Below, one piece after another: positions 5,936 to 16,097 of a stretch of 64,000 nucleotides of DNA. Each line of letters begins with the position of its first letter. Position 1 is the stretch's first letter. Source of the stretch: Pedobacter sp. Leaf170 (GTDB lineage: Bacteria; Bacteroidota; Bacteroidia; Sphingobacteriales; Sphingobacteriaceae); the NCBI RefSeq assembly GCF_920984665.1, contig NZ_CAKLBP010000001.1, positions 62,001 to 126,000 of the forward strand, read 5' to 3'. The notes under the pieces are model-generated. The model worked only from the letters and a program-made list of their open reading frames with translations, searched no databases and had not been told where the DNA came from. Made by a program: the position numbers and the translations under genes.

Positions 5936-8737
5936 TCAATAACTTATCTTTAGATTAGCTATAGGGATTTCAAAGCTGAAGATGGAGCCTTTATCCACTT
6001 CGCTCTCTGCCCAAATGTTACCCCCATGCCCTCGGATAATTTCTGCAGAAAGATATAGCCCTATTCCAAATCCGGACACCGTTGAAGTACGGTTGCTTTC
6101 TACCCTGAAAAAACGTTCAAACAAGTGTGGAAGATCTTGTTGAGGAATCCCTATACCCCTATCCTTAATACTAAAAACAAAGCGATGTTCATCGATAGTG
6201 CAGTCAATTGTGATCAGGGAGCCGATAGGCGAATATTTTATCGCATTACTAATCAGGTTATTAATTACATGCCCCAGTTTTACCGGGTCTACAGTGATGT
6301 AAACAGATTTATCGCATAAGTATTGTATGTGATGCGTCTCGTCAATAGCTTGGAATTCTTTAATTACCCCCTCAACCAGCTGTTGCGCATCAGTTTTTTG
6401 AAAATCTAAACGTAATTTGCCGTTCTCCAGACGCGAGAGGTTTAAAAATCCATCAATCATCTCCGTCATTTTAAGTACTTGCCTTTCTGCTCCATCCAAC
6501 GCCTGGGTAGCAAATGGAATCGCTAACGCTTTTGCTTTAAGTTGCAGTACCTGAATGTAAGCTTTCATGGAAGTTAATGGCGTTTTAAGCTCATGGCTGA
6601 CAATGGCTATGAAATCACTTTTCCTTTGTTCCTCTTCCTTAAGCGCATGAATGTCAGTTGCAGAACCTACCCACATCGTAATCTGTTGGTCTTCATCCAG
6701 GATGGGCGATGATACATATAAATGCCAGATGTAAGTTCCATGGATATTTTTAAACCGAATCTCTGAACTAAATGCTTTTCCTGATTGAGCTGCCCTATCC
6801 AAGCCCTTTTGAAGTAAGACAAGATCATCAGGATGAATAAGTTCCTGATAGCCAGAGGCCCTCATTTGTTCAAAATCTAAGCCCGAGAAATCCAGCCAAT
6901 GCTGATTAAAAAATGTTACTTCACCATTTGGAAGCGCATTATATATCTTCGCAGGAATCAGATCTGAAAGTTTCTTAAAATGTTGCTCACTTTTTTCTAC
7001 AACTCTTCTGGCATGTACCTGTTCAGTTACATCTGAGGCAACAACCAGAATGTCTGTTACCTGTTCGCTATGGTCTTTTATCGGTTGGTAAACCATATTG
7101 AAAAAAATCTCCTTCATAAAACCCTCATGTTCAAGCATAGCGCGTATTTCGCTTGCATGTATTGGCTGCCCAGATGTAAAAACGTTATCCAACATCCCCA
7201 AAAAAGGTTGACCTTTTATTTCTGGTAGCGCCAGCGCCAAGGGTAATCCAATGATACGGTCGGTTTTGCCCCAAACTTCCAGAATTTTTTCATTTGCTGT
7301 TTCCACTATCAGTTCCCTGCTCCTTAAAATACCAATAGCAACCGGAGCCTTCTCAATAAAGAACTTAAACCTCGCCTCGCTAGCGGAAAGCTTAGCATTC
7401 AAATTATGTAGGGATTCATTAAGCACAGTTGACTCCTTTAAGTACTTGTCCAATAGTCGATTTTGATTCACTCTTTCAGTGATTTCAAATGACATAACCA
7501 GAACTCCGTTACGGTTTCCCTGCTCACCATAAAGGGGTTGGTAAGTGTAGTCCACAAAAGTCTCCCTAATATGACCGTCTTCCATGGTAAATAGTACCGG
7601 ACTTTCTTTTACATCGATAACCTCGCCAGTATCAATGACCTTCCTGAGCTGGGCAGCAAAGGGCTGCTCGGCAAGATCTGGCAAAATATCAAGAAATTTT
7701 TTCCCAACAACTTCTTCACTTGTCTTGTTCCAGTATTTAAGGTTACTCTCATTAATCATCTCCACAATTAGATCATAACCTCGTATCACAACTATTGAGG
7801 CCGGAAGCATATTGATTATCAGATTCAGATTAAGATTTGCCTCATTTAATTTATTCTGTGATGAAGACAGCTTCCGGTGAGCAGCCATAAGTTCATCGTT
7901 AACCTTTTCAGCTACCTGTGTGCTATTACTAAGCTCAAGTGAAAGCTGATTTTTCTCTTCTTGCTGTGCTTTATAAAGGGTAACATCACGTGTAACACCT
8001 GAAATTGCAATTACTTTATGAGTATGATCAAATACGGGAGTCAGGATATAATCATATACCCGTTTACCCAGGCTGGCATGTGGAAAGTCGACTTCTCCTC
8101 TTATGGGCTTTCCGGTCTTAATAATTTCATCAATTTCTCGTTCGTGCATTTCCGCATGCCAAGTTTCGTATCCATTTTCGATTAAAGACCTTCCAATTGC
8201 CTCCTCCCAGCTTTTACCCCACATCTCGAGCAGTGCTTTATTGGCATAACTAAAGCGGTAGTCAAGCTGAAACACATATATCAAATCAGGCGTTGTGGAG
8301 GTGATAGTGTCAAATAAAATCTGCTGCTCTTCTGCTTTACGAAGGGTCAATTGCACCGCAGTCTCTGCCTCTTTTTTCCCGCTGATATTTCTAGTAGTGC
8401 CAAACCATTCTAAAACTTCACCTGATTCATCCCGGATCGGGAGAATTGTGGTTTTTGACCAGCCTATAGAATCATCCTCTTGCATTACCCTGTGTTCAAA
8501 CTCGAATTTGTGCTGCGCATTTAACGCTTTACTAAAATGCTCATTGAACGCATCAATATCATCAATATGAATATGCCTCTGGCGCCAATCAACATAACTT
8601 TCGCAGACTAGTAGGGGTAGTGAAGTTACATTAAGATCATGTCTTGACTGACCGTCTGGACTGAGGTAAAAAGCAAAATCAGCAGAATCACATAAGAGTG
8701 CAGCAAGACGACGCTCGCTAGAAATGGCAGGGTTCAT
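5936..8737 (-). CDS. Soluble multi-PAS sensor histidine kinase
   Basis: A 933-residue kinase without membrane segments or signal peptide, so a cytoplasmic sensor. About five PAS/PAC modules are seen: 1-125, 140-265 (TPDLIYVFQLDYRFSYANKA), 305-430 (LPASIVVIRGYDLIVEMINE), 460-585 (KAPVAIGILRSRELIVETAN) and 590-700 (GEVTFFNQHWLDFSG). Coiled-coil linkers sit near 265-300 and 435-460. The HisKA box SHELKTPLTS places the phosphorylated histidine at H715. The HATPase region shows NNLISNAIKYSP (N box), DRGIGIP (G1), LFERFFR (F box) and GFGIGLYLS (G2). No receiver domain and no response-regulator gene lie nearby, so the partner is unknown. Tandem PAS modules of this kind often sense redox state, light or small molecules, but no heme or flavin motif is obvious. 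Confidence 0.93.
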   Translation of the reverse strand: MNPAISSERRLAALLCDSADFAFYLSPDGQSRHDLNVTSLPLLVCESYVDWRQRHIHIDDIDAFNEHFSKALNAQHKFEFEHRVMQEDDSIGWSKTTILPIRDESGEVLEWFGTTRNISGKKEAETAVQLTLRKAEEQQILFDTITSTTPDLIYVFQLDYRFSYANKALLEMWGKSWEEAIGRSLIENGYETWHAEMHEREIDEIIKTGKPIRGEVDFPHASLGKRVYDYILTPVFDHTHKVIAISGVTRDVTLYKAQQEEKNQLSLELSNSTQVAEKVNDELMAAHRKLSSSQNKLNEANLNLNLIINMLPASIVVIRGYDLIVEMINESNLKYWNKTSEEVVGKKFLDILPDLAEQPFAAQLRKVIDTGEVIDVKESPVLFTMEDGHIRETFVDYTYQPLYGEQGNRNGVLVMSFEITERVNQNRLLDKYLKESTVLNESLHNLNAKLSASEARFKFFIEKAPVAIGILRSRELIVETANEKILEVWGKTDRIIGLPLALALPEIKGQPFLGMLDNVFTSGQPIHASEIRAMLEHEGFMKEIFFNMVYQPIKDHSEQVTDILVVASDVTEQVHARRVVEKSEQHFKKLSDLIPAKIYNALPNGEVTFFNQHWLDFSGLDFEQMRASGYQELIHPDDLVLLQKGLDRAAQSGKAFSSEIRFKNIHGTYIWHLYVSSPILDEDQQITMWVGSATDIHALKEEEQRKSDFIAIVSHELKTPLTSMKAYIQVLQLKAKALAIPFATQALDGAERQVLKMTEMIDGFLNLSRLENGKLRLDFQKTDAQQLVEGVIKEFQAIDETHHIQYLCDKSVYITVDPVKLGHVINNLISNAIKYSPIGSLITIDCTIDEHRFVFSIKDRGIGIPQQDLPHLFERFFRVESNRTSTVSGFGIGLYLSAEIIRGHGGNIWAESEVDKGSIFSFEIPIANLKISY

Positions 8738-9110
8738 ATATAATTTTTGTCGGACAAATACGCTTGTAGGTTATTTATAACGATTTTTATTCCATAAATG
8801 TTCGGTAATAAATTTAATTAATTTTCGGGATTTGCCAGATTAATGTGGTTTCAGTTATACAGTAAGGTTAATCAAAGTAGAAAACTATACCCTCCAGAAG
8901 GCTTAAAGAGGGCGTCTACCAGAGTATATACTGGCCCGCTCGGCGTAAGCCAGAAGAAACAATTATTCAATGCGCATTCCGAAGCCCAAGCAACAGTTGG
9001 AGTTAAGTTAACTCATAATCATGATAACTCATTTTTCCCAATAATGTATCATCAAATAAGGATTCACTTGTTATATTTATGGGTAATAGTTAAAAACTAT
9101 ATTCATCATC
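8738..9110. other. Divergent intergenic region
   Basis: About 370 bases between the divergent kinase and SMP-30 genes. It must hold both promoters, but no clear TAnnTTTG box was found. A plus-strand frame from 8843 is open but shows no protein-like composition or family and overlaps the start of the SMP-30 gene. Confidence 0.5.
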
Positions 9111-10019
9111 ATGAAATATCCAAAATCCAAAATCACGCTGCCCTTTTCGTTGCTGTGCATACTTCTGTTTTTATTCACTGCCCTGAAAGCTGGTGCGCAG
9201 TTATTTAGCCAGGATAGTTTAAAACTCATTTCCCGTCAGTTTTCTTTCACAGAAGGCCCATCAGTTAATCCAGCGGGCTATATCTTTTTTACCGACCAGC
9301 CAAATAATCAGATCTGGAAATATGATCTAAACGGTAAACTTTCCCTGTTTATGGATAATGCTGGCCGGGCAAACGGAACATACATCAATAGAAATGGCCA
9401 GCTACTTATCTGTGCGGATGAGAACAATGAATTGTGGTCTGTTGATAAAAATAAAAAAATAAAAATATTGCTATGCACTATAGATGGTAAGAAACCCAAC
9501 GGACCGAATGACCTCTGGGCTGATAAATTTGGTGGGATATATTTTACAGACCCCTATTACCAGCGGAATTACTGGTCCAGGCAAAAGCCGGAAATAGAAG
9601 GACAGAAAGTGTATTACCTGCCCCCGGGCAGACACCATAAAGCGAGAGTCGCAGCTGAGGAGGTCAGCAAACCAAATGGTATTGTGAGTTCATCCGATGG
9701 TCGGTACCTTTATGTATCCGATATTGGTGGGGCAAAAATATATTGTTATTCCATAGGTAAAAAAGGTATGCTATATGGCCAGAAACTCTTTGTCAATCAT
9801 CGTGCTGATGGTATTACCCTTGATGAGCAAGGAAATTTATATCTTGCAGCCGATGGGGTTACCATATTTAATTCAAAAGGCATAAAGATTGGACAAATAG
9901 TAATCAAAGAATCATGGACAAGTAATGTATGTTTTGGCGGAAAAAACCATAATGAGCTTTTCATTACCGCTTCGACCGCCATTTATACCATTCCTATTCG
10001 GGTCAGTGGCATCGAATAA
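9111..10019 (+). CDS. SMP-30/gluconolactonase-like exported protein
   Basis: A 302-residue six-bladed β-propeller of the SMP-30/Gnl/LRE family with a Sec signal peptide (residues 1-29, cleavage after AGA). The four residues that bind the divalent metal or line the active site in this family can be placed: E48 (FTEGP), N133 (NGPNDLW), N189 (KPNG) and D233 (RADGIT). It probably hydrolyses a sugar lactone or related ester in the periplasm. The substrate cannot be told from sequence, and no sugar dehydrogenase is adjacent. It is a single gene, with a weak T-rich palindrome after the stop. Confidence 0.88.
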   Translation: MKYPKSKITLPFSLLCILLFLFTALKAGAQLFSQDSLKLISRQFSFTEGPSVNPAGYIFFTDQPNNQIWKYDLNGKLSLFMDNAGRANGTYINRNGQLLICADENNELWSVDKNKKIKILLCTIDGKKPNGPNDLWADKFGGIYFTDPYYQRNYWSRQKPEIEGQKVYYLPPGRHHKARVAAEEVSKPNGIVSSSDGRYLYVSDIGGAKIYCYSIGKKGMLYGQKLFVNHRADGITLDEQGNLYLAADGVTIFNSKGIKIGQIVIKESWTSNVCFGGKNHNELFITASTAIYTIPIRVSGIE

Positions 10020-10148
10020 CTGCTTAACCTTCAGCGATTATTTTTTTGCAAAAAAACTGACCTCCTGAATCCATGAAGGGAATACCCACTTGATTTTTAT
10101 CACCGTCCTCACCATCCACCAAATGTGAACAACATCAAATTTACACTA

Positions 10149-11249
10149 TTAATGACGATTGGGTTTTGACTGAATACGACTTCTTCGAAGTCTTTTAAGT
10201 TGTCCAAGGTGTTCGGTAGGAATATTATCGCCTAAAAGCTTACCCCAAGGTTTAAGTCCATCAATCCGGTCAAAAATGATTTTCAGTACCGCAATAAAAG
10301 GAATGGATAGAAACATCCCCGGAACCCCCCACACGGCGGCACCCATTAGTACAATAATTATCGAAATAAGTGCATTAATCTGAACCTTCGAGGAGACTAT
10401 TTTTGGCACCAATAAGTTATTGTCGATAAACTGAATCAGTGCATAGGCTGCTACAATTAACAGCTGGGTAGTATAGCCATCGAAACTAACCGTTGCCATT
10501 AGTACCGGCAAAGCAATCGCAATGATTCCACCGATGTAGGGAATCAGGTTCAATATGGCGCCAATAACCCCAATCAATATCGCATTTGGCACACCCAGCA
10601 CCAATAGCGCGCAGGAGTTCATGACCGCAACAATTCCTGTTTCAATCAGTAAACCAACAATATAGCTCTGTATGGCTGCTTTGGTTTCGGCTAAAATCTC
10701 AGCCACTTTCTGTTGGTTCTCACTAGAGAAAACCTCGTATAAGAAATTCAGAATCAGCGTTTTATACAGCATAATGAGAAATGTGTATACAGGAATAAGG
10801 AAAACAACACTCAGTACCCCTAAGGCCCCGTTTAAAGTCTGACCGATTACCGCCTTGCTGTTGCTGGCCGCTTCATTAACCATTTCTATTTGTTTTTTGG
10901 CACCTATCCCAAAGGTTTTTTCCAGCCAGGTTTGAGCATTATCCAGCAATGCAGAAAATTTTTGCTTCATCGCATCCACATTATCGAAAAAATGCGCTAT
11001 CTGTGAAGACAAAAAATAGGCAATACCTGCGACGACCAATATCGCAATAAGCATCGCAATAATGATGGAAACAATTTTCGGAAGTTTTTTTTCCAACCTC
11101 ACCGATAATGGATTGAGCAGTATAGCAATCAGGGCTGCAAATGCAAGTGGTACCAGAATATCTCTTAACACACTTAAAATAAAAACAGCAATCACTAAAC
11201 CCAGCATAATCACTGGGGCCTTGATGTAAAATGGAAATTCTTTCTTCAT
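10149..11249 (-). CDS. AI-2E family transporter (PerM/YdiK-like)
   Basis: A 366-residue inner-membrane protein with about eight hydrophobic segments: two close to the N-terminus (residues 12-45), one at 58-80, a long soluble part (residues 85-140) with amphipathic helices, then the conserved C-terminal cluster with GVPNAILIGVIGAILNLIPYIGG (two pieces, about 220-245) and FIDNNLLVPKIVSSKV (about 275-290). These are hallmarks of the AI-2E/UPF0118 family. Members include autoinducer-2 exporters and Na+/H+ antiporters, so the substrate is open. No luxS or quorum gene is near. Confidence 0.88.
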   Translation of the reverse strand: MKKEFPFYIKAPVIMLGLVIAVFILSVLRDILVPLAFAALIAILLNPLSVRLEKKLPKIVSIIIAMLIAILVVAGIAYFLSSQIAHFFDNVDAMKQKFSALLDNAQTWLEKTFGIGAKKQIEMVNEAASNSKAVIGQTLNGALGVLSVVFLIPVYTFLIMLYKTLILNFLYEVFSSENQQKVAEILAETKAAIQSYIVGLLIETGIVAVMNSCALLVLGVPNAILIGVIGAILNLIPYIGGIIAIALPVLMATVSFDGYTTQLLIVAAYALIQFIDNNLLVPKIVSSKVQINALISIIIVLMGAAVWGVPGMFLSIPFIAVLKIIFDRIDGLKPWGKLLGDNIPTEHLGQLKRLRRSRIQSKPNRH

Positions 11250-11982
11250 TGGTTTTTGGATAGCTAAAAATTACTCGAAAAATTTATTGATGGATTCACA
11301 ACTATTATATTAACTTCTTATTATCCGGCTGATTGTAGGCCATCCTATTGGGGATACATTCTGCACACATAAAACAAATTGTACTAATTATAAAAATCTT
11401 CATGACCAATTGCCTGAACGCCAAACACCAGCATTAAATGTTACCAATAAGCTGAGGGAAAACTTTTCAGAAATTTTCTTGACTGACCGGGAAGCCTGGT
11501 GGGCCGTATTGAGTTTCCGTACTCCACTTCCTGGTGGTACTATCTTGTGCATATTGGATTAAAAAAGATTGAAAAATTTCTTGGCGTTCATTCCCATCTG
11601 CCAAAGCCCCCGCTTACCGGAAATTAGACTTAAAACTCAATTTGACCCTAATTGTTTTTGTTTCAAAAATTATACTTGGCCCCCTTTACATGTTCAATGA
11701 AAAAACAAGAAATTCGATGTACAAATCAATTGCTCTGGAAAGGATTGAACAGATAAAATATTTTTAGGCAAAGTCTATCAAAACTGGAATGTTTCTCGCC
11801 TATCCGATATCGTTTCAACCATATCACACAGGTTTATTTACTATCCTTCTTAGAAAGAGCAGTATGATGTAGAAATAAACACTCCAGCTTATAATTAAAA
11901 AGCTGATAAATACCAAACGACCCGAAAGCAAATCTGGCTCATATACAACTGTTCAAATATTATATTTTTTAGTAATTTAGAT
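11250..11982. other. Long intergenic region, no gene recognised
   Basis: About 730 bases without a supported gene. A plus-strand frame of about 80 codons ending near 11562 (with NVTNKLRENFSEIF and DREAWWAVLSFRTPLPGG) has no start codon and matches nothing I know. It may be a decayed gene or chance. The remainder is AT-rich with many stops in all frames. Confidence 0.4.
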
Positions 11983-11999
11983 TTAGCGCAGCGCGCTAA
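11983..11999. promoter_or_regulatory. Inverted repeat TTAGCGC-AGC-GCGCTAA
   Basis: A perfect 7-bp inverted repeat with a 3-base spacer, GC-rich within AT-rich sequence, about 107 bases before the ATG at 12106. It could be an operator or a small hairpin. There is no other evidence. Confidence 0.25.
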
Positions 12000-12105
12000 C
12001 AACATGCGGATTAATTACGAGAATGGGCATGGCTTAATTTAAGGAACTATATGAAGATAGAACTTATAACGATTGGCCATTTCTGCACAGAATTATAACA
12101 TTATT

Positions 12106-12651
12106 ATGGGAAAATTTTTCAACCAGTTACTTGATAAGCACATCGCATTCATCGAAAAACAGAAAATATTTTTTACCGCTTCGGCTCCCTTGGGCAGCCA
12201 AGGCCATGTTAACCTTTCCCCTAAAGGATTAGATTCATTCCGCGTGCTTGGTGAAAATAAAGTTGCCTACATGGATTTGGTTGGAAGTGGCAATGAAACC
12301 TCTGCGCACTTACTTGAGAACGGACGACTGACCATCATGTTTTGCGCCTTTGAAGGACCACCAAACATACTCCGTTTATACTGCAAAGGAACAACTGTTT
12401 TGCCCAGTGATAAGCAATGGGCAGCACTTTCTGAAAACTTTAATTTACAAATGGGTACCCGGCAAATTATTCTGGCTGACGTGTTTGAAGTCCAGACATC
12501 ATGTGGATTCAGTGTTCCATATTATGATTATGCCGGAGAGCGGAGCCAAGCACAAAAATGGGCAGAAAATAAAGGTGAGGAAGGTCTAGAACAATATAAA
12601 CAGGAAAAAAATAGATTAAGCCTCGATAAACTACCGACCGCTTTGTTCTGA
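12106..12651 (+). CDS. Pyridoxamine 5'-phosphate oxidase-fold protein
   Basis: A 181-residue flavin/FMN-binding split-barrel protein of the PPOX family (MGKFFNQLLDKHIAFIEKQK, ASAPLGSQGHVNLSPKGLDSF, LVGSGNETSAHLLENGRLTIMF). This subgroup is distinct from true PdxH; members are usually annotated as general stress or FMN/F420/heme-binding oxidoreductases. ATG at 12106 is chosen because homologues begin with M-x-K-F-F; a TTG at 12073 would add 11 poorly supported residues. The C-terminus (EGLEQYKQEKNRLSLDKLPTALF, two pieces) is typical. The gene is monocistronic and converges with paoC. Confidence 0.87.
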   Translation: MGKFFNQLLDKHIAFIEKQKIFFTASAPLGSQGHVNLSPKGLDSFRVLGENKVAYMDLVGSGNETSAHLLENGRLTIMFCAFEGPPNILRLYCKGTTVLPSDKQWAALSENFNLQMGTRQIILADVFEVQTSCGFSVPYYDYAGERSQAQKWAENKGEEGLEQYKQEKNRLSLDKLPTALF

Positions 12652-12919
12652 TAATGAAAACATAGCAAAGCAAAGTTCATTTCCGGTATTTCTCCTTTAA
12701 AATCTCTTACAAACCTTTCAAACCATTTGTAGAAGCTATCCTACACTAATACCAGCCCGATTCGCTTCAAACGTCCACCAGAATAGTTGAAGAAAATCGT
12801 TGCGCTTTCAGGCAAGCGCCACGATGAAATAATTAGTGTGTAAGGAAGCATTTATAAATGGATACAAGTACAGCTAAAGCAATACGCAGCTCACCAACCA
12901 TTCGTTCTTAAAAAGCGAC

Positions 12920-15046
12920 CTATATTAATTTATCTGGCGTTATTGGTAATTTTCGAATGCGTTTTCCTGTAGCGTTAAATATTGCATTAGCAATGGCTGC
13001 GGCCACACCAACAATACCGACTTCACCAATACCCTTGACACCCATTTTATTAGGGATTTTATCCTCTTCATTAATAAAAATCGCATCTAGTTTTCCAACA
13101 TCCAAATTTGCTGGCACATGGTAATCTCCAAAGGAACGTGTTGCAAAATTACCCCATCTGGGATCCATTACCGACTCCTCACTAAGGGCCATCCCAATAC
13201 CCCAGACATTACCACCTATAATCTGAGAACGGGCAGTTTTAGGGTTAAGGATCTTTCCGGCGCCTGTGACCGCTAAAAACCGCGTTACTTTTACCATTCC
13301 GGTTAGCGCATTCACTCTAACTTCCGCAAAATTCGCATTGAAACTGTGTGCAGAATATTGCTCTGCTTCTTTTGGCGCCTTCGCATCCACTCTGGTTTGA
13401 TAATTTTTGATGTTTTCTGAGACAATTAGCTGGTATGCCGTTGGCCGGATGAAAAACTGTTTAGCTGACCTAGCTAAAAGTTCATCCGTGATTTTCGTGC
13501 AGGCGTCATTAACCGCATTTGCAAAACTAGCCGCTCCAACAGAACCAACAGAGCCTGCAGCGGGTGGCAAGTCAGAGTCACCGAGTTTAACTGTGACATG
13601 AACTAAAGGGATCCCTAATCCGTCGGCTGCAGTTTGAGCAAGAATGGTGTTGGTACCTGTTCCTAAATCTGAGGCTGCAATTTCTACAATGGCAAAGACA
13701 TTTTCTCCGGATTTTGTTAACTTAATTACCGCTGAACTGTCTCTTTGCCTGGCAGGATAAGTGCCGCAGGCAACGCCATAGCCAATTAGATCATCACCCA
13801 CCCTGTTACTGCCAGGAACTACTTTTCTGTTAGCCCAGCCGAAGGCTTTCGCCCCTTCTCTGAGACACTCTACTGTTTTTCTGGATGACCAGGGCTTGCC
13901 GTTAGAAGGGTCTTTCTGCGGTTCGTTTTTTATCCTGAGTTCAATTGGGTCCATCTGCAGTTTATAAGCCAATTCATCCATGGCTGATTCTAAGGCGAAA
14001 CTTCCGGTTGACTTTCCAGGCCCGCGGGTATAGGTCGGCAGCATCATGTGCATTGGGGCAACTTTGTAAGAAATCAGGGCATTTGGAACCTCGTACATAA
14101 CCTTCGAACAATCCCCACAGGGTTCTAAGAACTCACTGTCTATTGCAGTTTGCGTGGTAGTTTCGTGTACAAGACTAATTAACTTACCATCTTTTGATGC
14201 CCCCAGACTAATTCTTTGAATGTTTTGCTGCCGCAGTCCAACCGAATTAAACATCTGCTGGCGTGTTAAAGCCAGTTTTACCGGCCGGCTAACGACCTTG
14301 GCAGCTACCGCGGTCAGGATCAGGTTAGCCCACTGGCCACCTTTCGAGCCAAAACCTCCACCTATAAAAGGAGATACAATTCTCACCTGCTCAGGTTTTA
14401 AATTCAGTGTTTCTGCTGCAGCAGCCTGTGCACCATTAATAATTTGGGAACCGTTATATAAAACAACCTTATCCCCCTCCCAAACCGCAATCGTCGAATG
14501 TGGCTCCATGGGATGGTGGTGTTCAATTGGTGTTTCATAGACTTCTTCCAGCTTAACTGCCGAAGTATCCAACATGCCTAGCGCATCACCCCGAATCAGA
14601 TCAGCCAATTCTTTACCCCTTGGCGCGCCTGCTGATGTAGCTAATTTTTCAAAATCAGTTTTACCTTCTTTTTTCTGATAATCAACTTTTATTAAATGGG
14701 CGGCATGCCTAGCCTGTTCAAAGGTTTCGGCAACAACCACACCGATATGCTGACCATAGAAGAGGATTTCCGGGCTTTGTAATAGGGCTCCGCCCCGAAT
14801 CCCACCTTTTTCGTTTAGTCTTGGAGCGTTTTTATGGGTGATTACAGCCAGTACCCCATTTGCCTGCTCGGCTGATGTGGTATCTAAATTTACAATCGTT
14901 CCCGAAGCAATTGTACTTTTAAAAATGACCGCAAAGGCCATGTTCTTGATAGGATAATCTGTTGCATACGTAGCTTTGCCTGTTATTTTTAAAATCCCAT
15001 CAATCCTGTTAACGGCTTTACCAATCGATTTATTTTTTTCTTCCAT
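12920..15046 (-). CDS. paoC: Aldehyde oxidoreductase, molybdopterin-binding subunit (PaoC/YagR-like)
   Basis: A 708-residue catalytic subunit of the xanthine dehydrogenase family. It binds molybdenum cofactor and oxidises the substrate, probably an aromatic aldehyde as in the PaoABC family. The N-terminal ald_Xan_dh domain (residues 15-125) contains KATYATDYP. The Moco-binding part shows GGGFGSKGG (about 228-236), TRGPGKSTG and the C-terminal GIGEVGIVG, whose glutamate is the expected catalytic base. No signal peptide is present; by analogy it is exported in complex with the Tat-carrying PaoA. It is the last gene of the twelve-gene molybdenum run, 16 bp after paoB. Confidence 0.92.
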   Translation of the reverse strand: MEEKNKSIGKAVNRIDGILKITGKATYATDYPIKNMAFAVIFKSTIASGTIVNLDTTSAEQANGVLAVITHKNAPRLNEKGGIRGGALLQSPEILFYGQHIGVVVAETFEQARHAAHLIKVDYQKKEGKTDFEKLATSAGAPRGKELADLIRGDALGMLDTSAVKLEEVYETPIEHHHPMEPHSTIAVWEGDKVVLYNGSQIINGAQAAAAETLNLKPEQVRIVSPFIGGGFGSKGGQWANLILTAVAAKVVSRPVKLALTRQQMFNSVGLRQQNIQRISLGASKDGKLISLVHETTTQTAIDSEFLEPCGDCSKVMYEVPNALISYKVAPMHMMLPTYTRGPGKSTGSFALESAMDELAYKLQMDPIELRIKNEPQKDPSNGKPWSSRKTVECLREGAKAFGWANRKVVPGSNRVGDDLIGYGVACGTYPARQRDSSAVIKLTKSGENVFAIVEIAASDLGTGTNTILAQTAADGLGIPLVHVTVKLGDSDLPPAAGSVGSVGAASFANAVNDACTKITDELLARSAKQFFIRPTAYQLIVSENIKNYQTRVDAKAPKEAEQYSAHSFNANFAEVRVNALTGMVKVTRFLAVTGAGKILNPKTARSQIIGGNVWGIGMALSEESVMDPRWGNFATRSFGDYHVPANLDVGKLDAIFINEEDKIPNKMGVKGIGEVGIVGVAAAIANAIFNATGKRIRKLPITPDKLI

Positions 15047-15062
15047 GATGATAAATGATAAA

Positions 15063-16076
15063 TTAGATTGGGCTTTCGGCTCCCCTTAATGCAATTTCCA
15101 GAGCACTAACAATTGTATTCCTGCCTAAAGCCACCTTAAATTTATTATGCGATAATGGTTTTGCTTCAGTCATTTCTGCCTGTGCTGCAGCGGTGAAATT
15201 AGCCGTACTGGCGATTTTGCCTTTAAGTAAAGCTTCTGCTTTTAAAGCTCGCCAGGGTTTATGTGCAACTCCACCCATGGCTATGTGTGCGGATAGAATC
15301 TTATTTCCCTCCAGCACCAGACCAGCCGCCACTGATACCAATGCAAATGCATAAGAGTTGCGATCACGCACCTTTACATAAGCGGAGTGCGCAGCAAATT
15401 TATTAGTAGGAATTTCAATCGATGTGATTAATTCTGTTCTGTTTAGGTTATTATCCTTTTCGGGATGGTCTCCGGGTAACCTGTGAAAATCGTGTATAGG
15501 GATGCTGCGTACATTACCATCTGCCTGCATGACCTTGATCCGCGCATCCAGAGCAGATAAAGCAACAGCCATATCCGAGGGATATACAGCCACGCAGTTT
15601 TCAGACCATCCAAAGATGGCATGCATCCTATTGATGCCTTCCATTGCAGCACAACCTGAGCCAGGTGATCGTTTATTACAAGCCATTGCCGTATCATAAA
15701 AATAAGAGCAACGGGTCCTTTGCAAAAGGTTTCCACCATTTGTAGCCATATTTCTTATCTGAGCAGATGCCCCGGCTAAAATAGCTTTGGTAAGAATTGG
15801 GAAATTCTGCCGGATTTCGGGATGGTGTGCAGCATCTGTATTTTTACCCGTCGCACCAAGAGAGACTCCGGCGGTGTTTACACCAAAACTGATCTTAGAA
15901 AATGAAGTCGAATCCAGGCGGGTCAAATCAATGAGTTCATCAGGCCTTTCTACATCTTCCTTCATCAAATCAATTAGATTCGTTCCGCCAGCTAAAAAAC
16001 GCGCATTTGGATTTTTTATCAAGAGCTTTAGCGCATCGGAAGGGCTATTGGCGCCAGTATATTTGAATGGTCTCAT
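15063..16076 (-). CDS. paoB: Aldehyde oxidoreductase, FAD-binding subunit (PaoB/YagS-like)
   Basis: A 337-residue FAD-binding medium subunit that passes electrons from the iron-sulfur subunit to the acceptor. FAD-binding motifs are FLAGGTNLIDLMK (residues 27-39) and ATNGGNLLQRTRC. As in PaoB, and unlike ordinary xanthine dehydrogenases, it has an inserted loop with four cysteines (C123, C133, C142, C161), which in PaoABC ligate an extra [4Fe-4S] cluster. Translation is probably coupled to paoA (21 bp upstream) and paoC (16 bp downstream). Confidence 0.92.
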   Translation of the reverse strand: MRPFKYTGANSPSDALKLLIKNPNARFLAGGTNLIDLMKEDVERPDELIDLTRLDSTSFSKISFGVNTAGVSLGATGKNTDAAHHPEIRQNFPILTKAILAGASAQIRNMATNGGNLLQRTRCSYFYDTAMACNKRSPGSGCAAMEGINRMHAIFGWSENCVAVYPSDMAVALSALDARIKVMQADGNVRSIPIHDFHRLPGDHPEKDNNLNRTELITSIEIPTNKFAAHSAYVKVRDRNSYAFALVSVAAGLVLEGNKILSAHIAMGGVAHKPWRALKAEALLKGKIASTANFTAAAQAEMTEAKPLSHNKFKVALGRNTIVSALEIALRGAESPI

Positions 16077-16097
16077 AATTGGGGTATTGCTTAAATA

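Noticed and set aside
8843..9208. 121-codon plus-strand frame before the SMP-30 gene
   Set aside because: It overlaps the SMP-30 start in another frame, has no recognisable domain and a composition unlike the neighbouring proteins.
11330..11562. Plus-strand open stretch of about 80 codons with AWWAVLSFRTPLPGG
   Set aside because: No start codon and no family recognised; kept only as a possible decayed gene.
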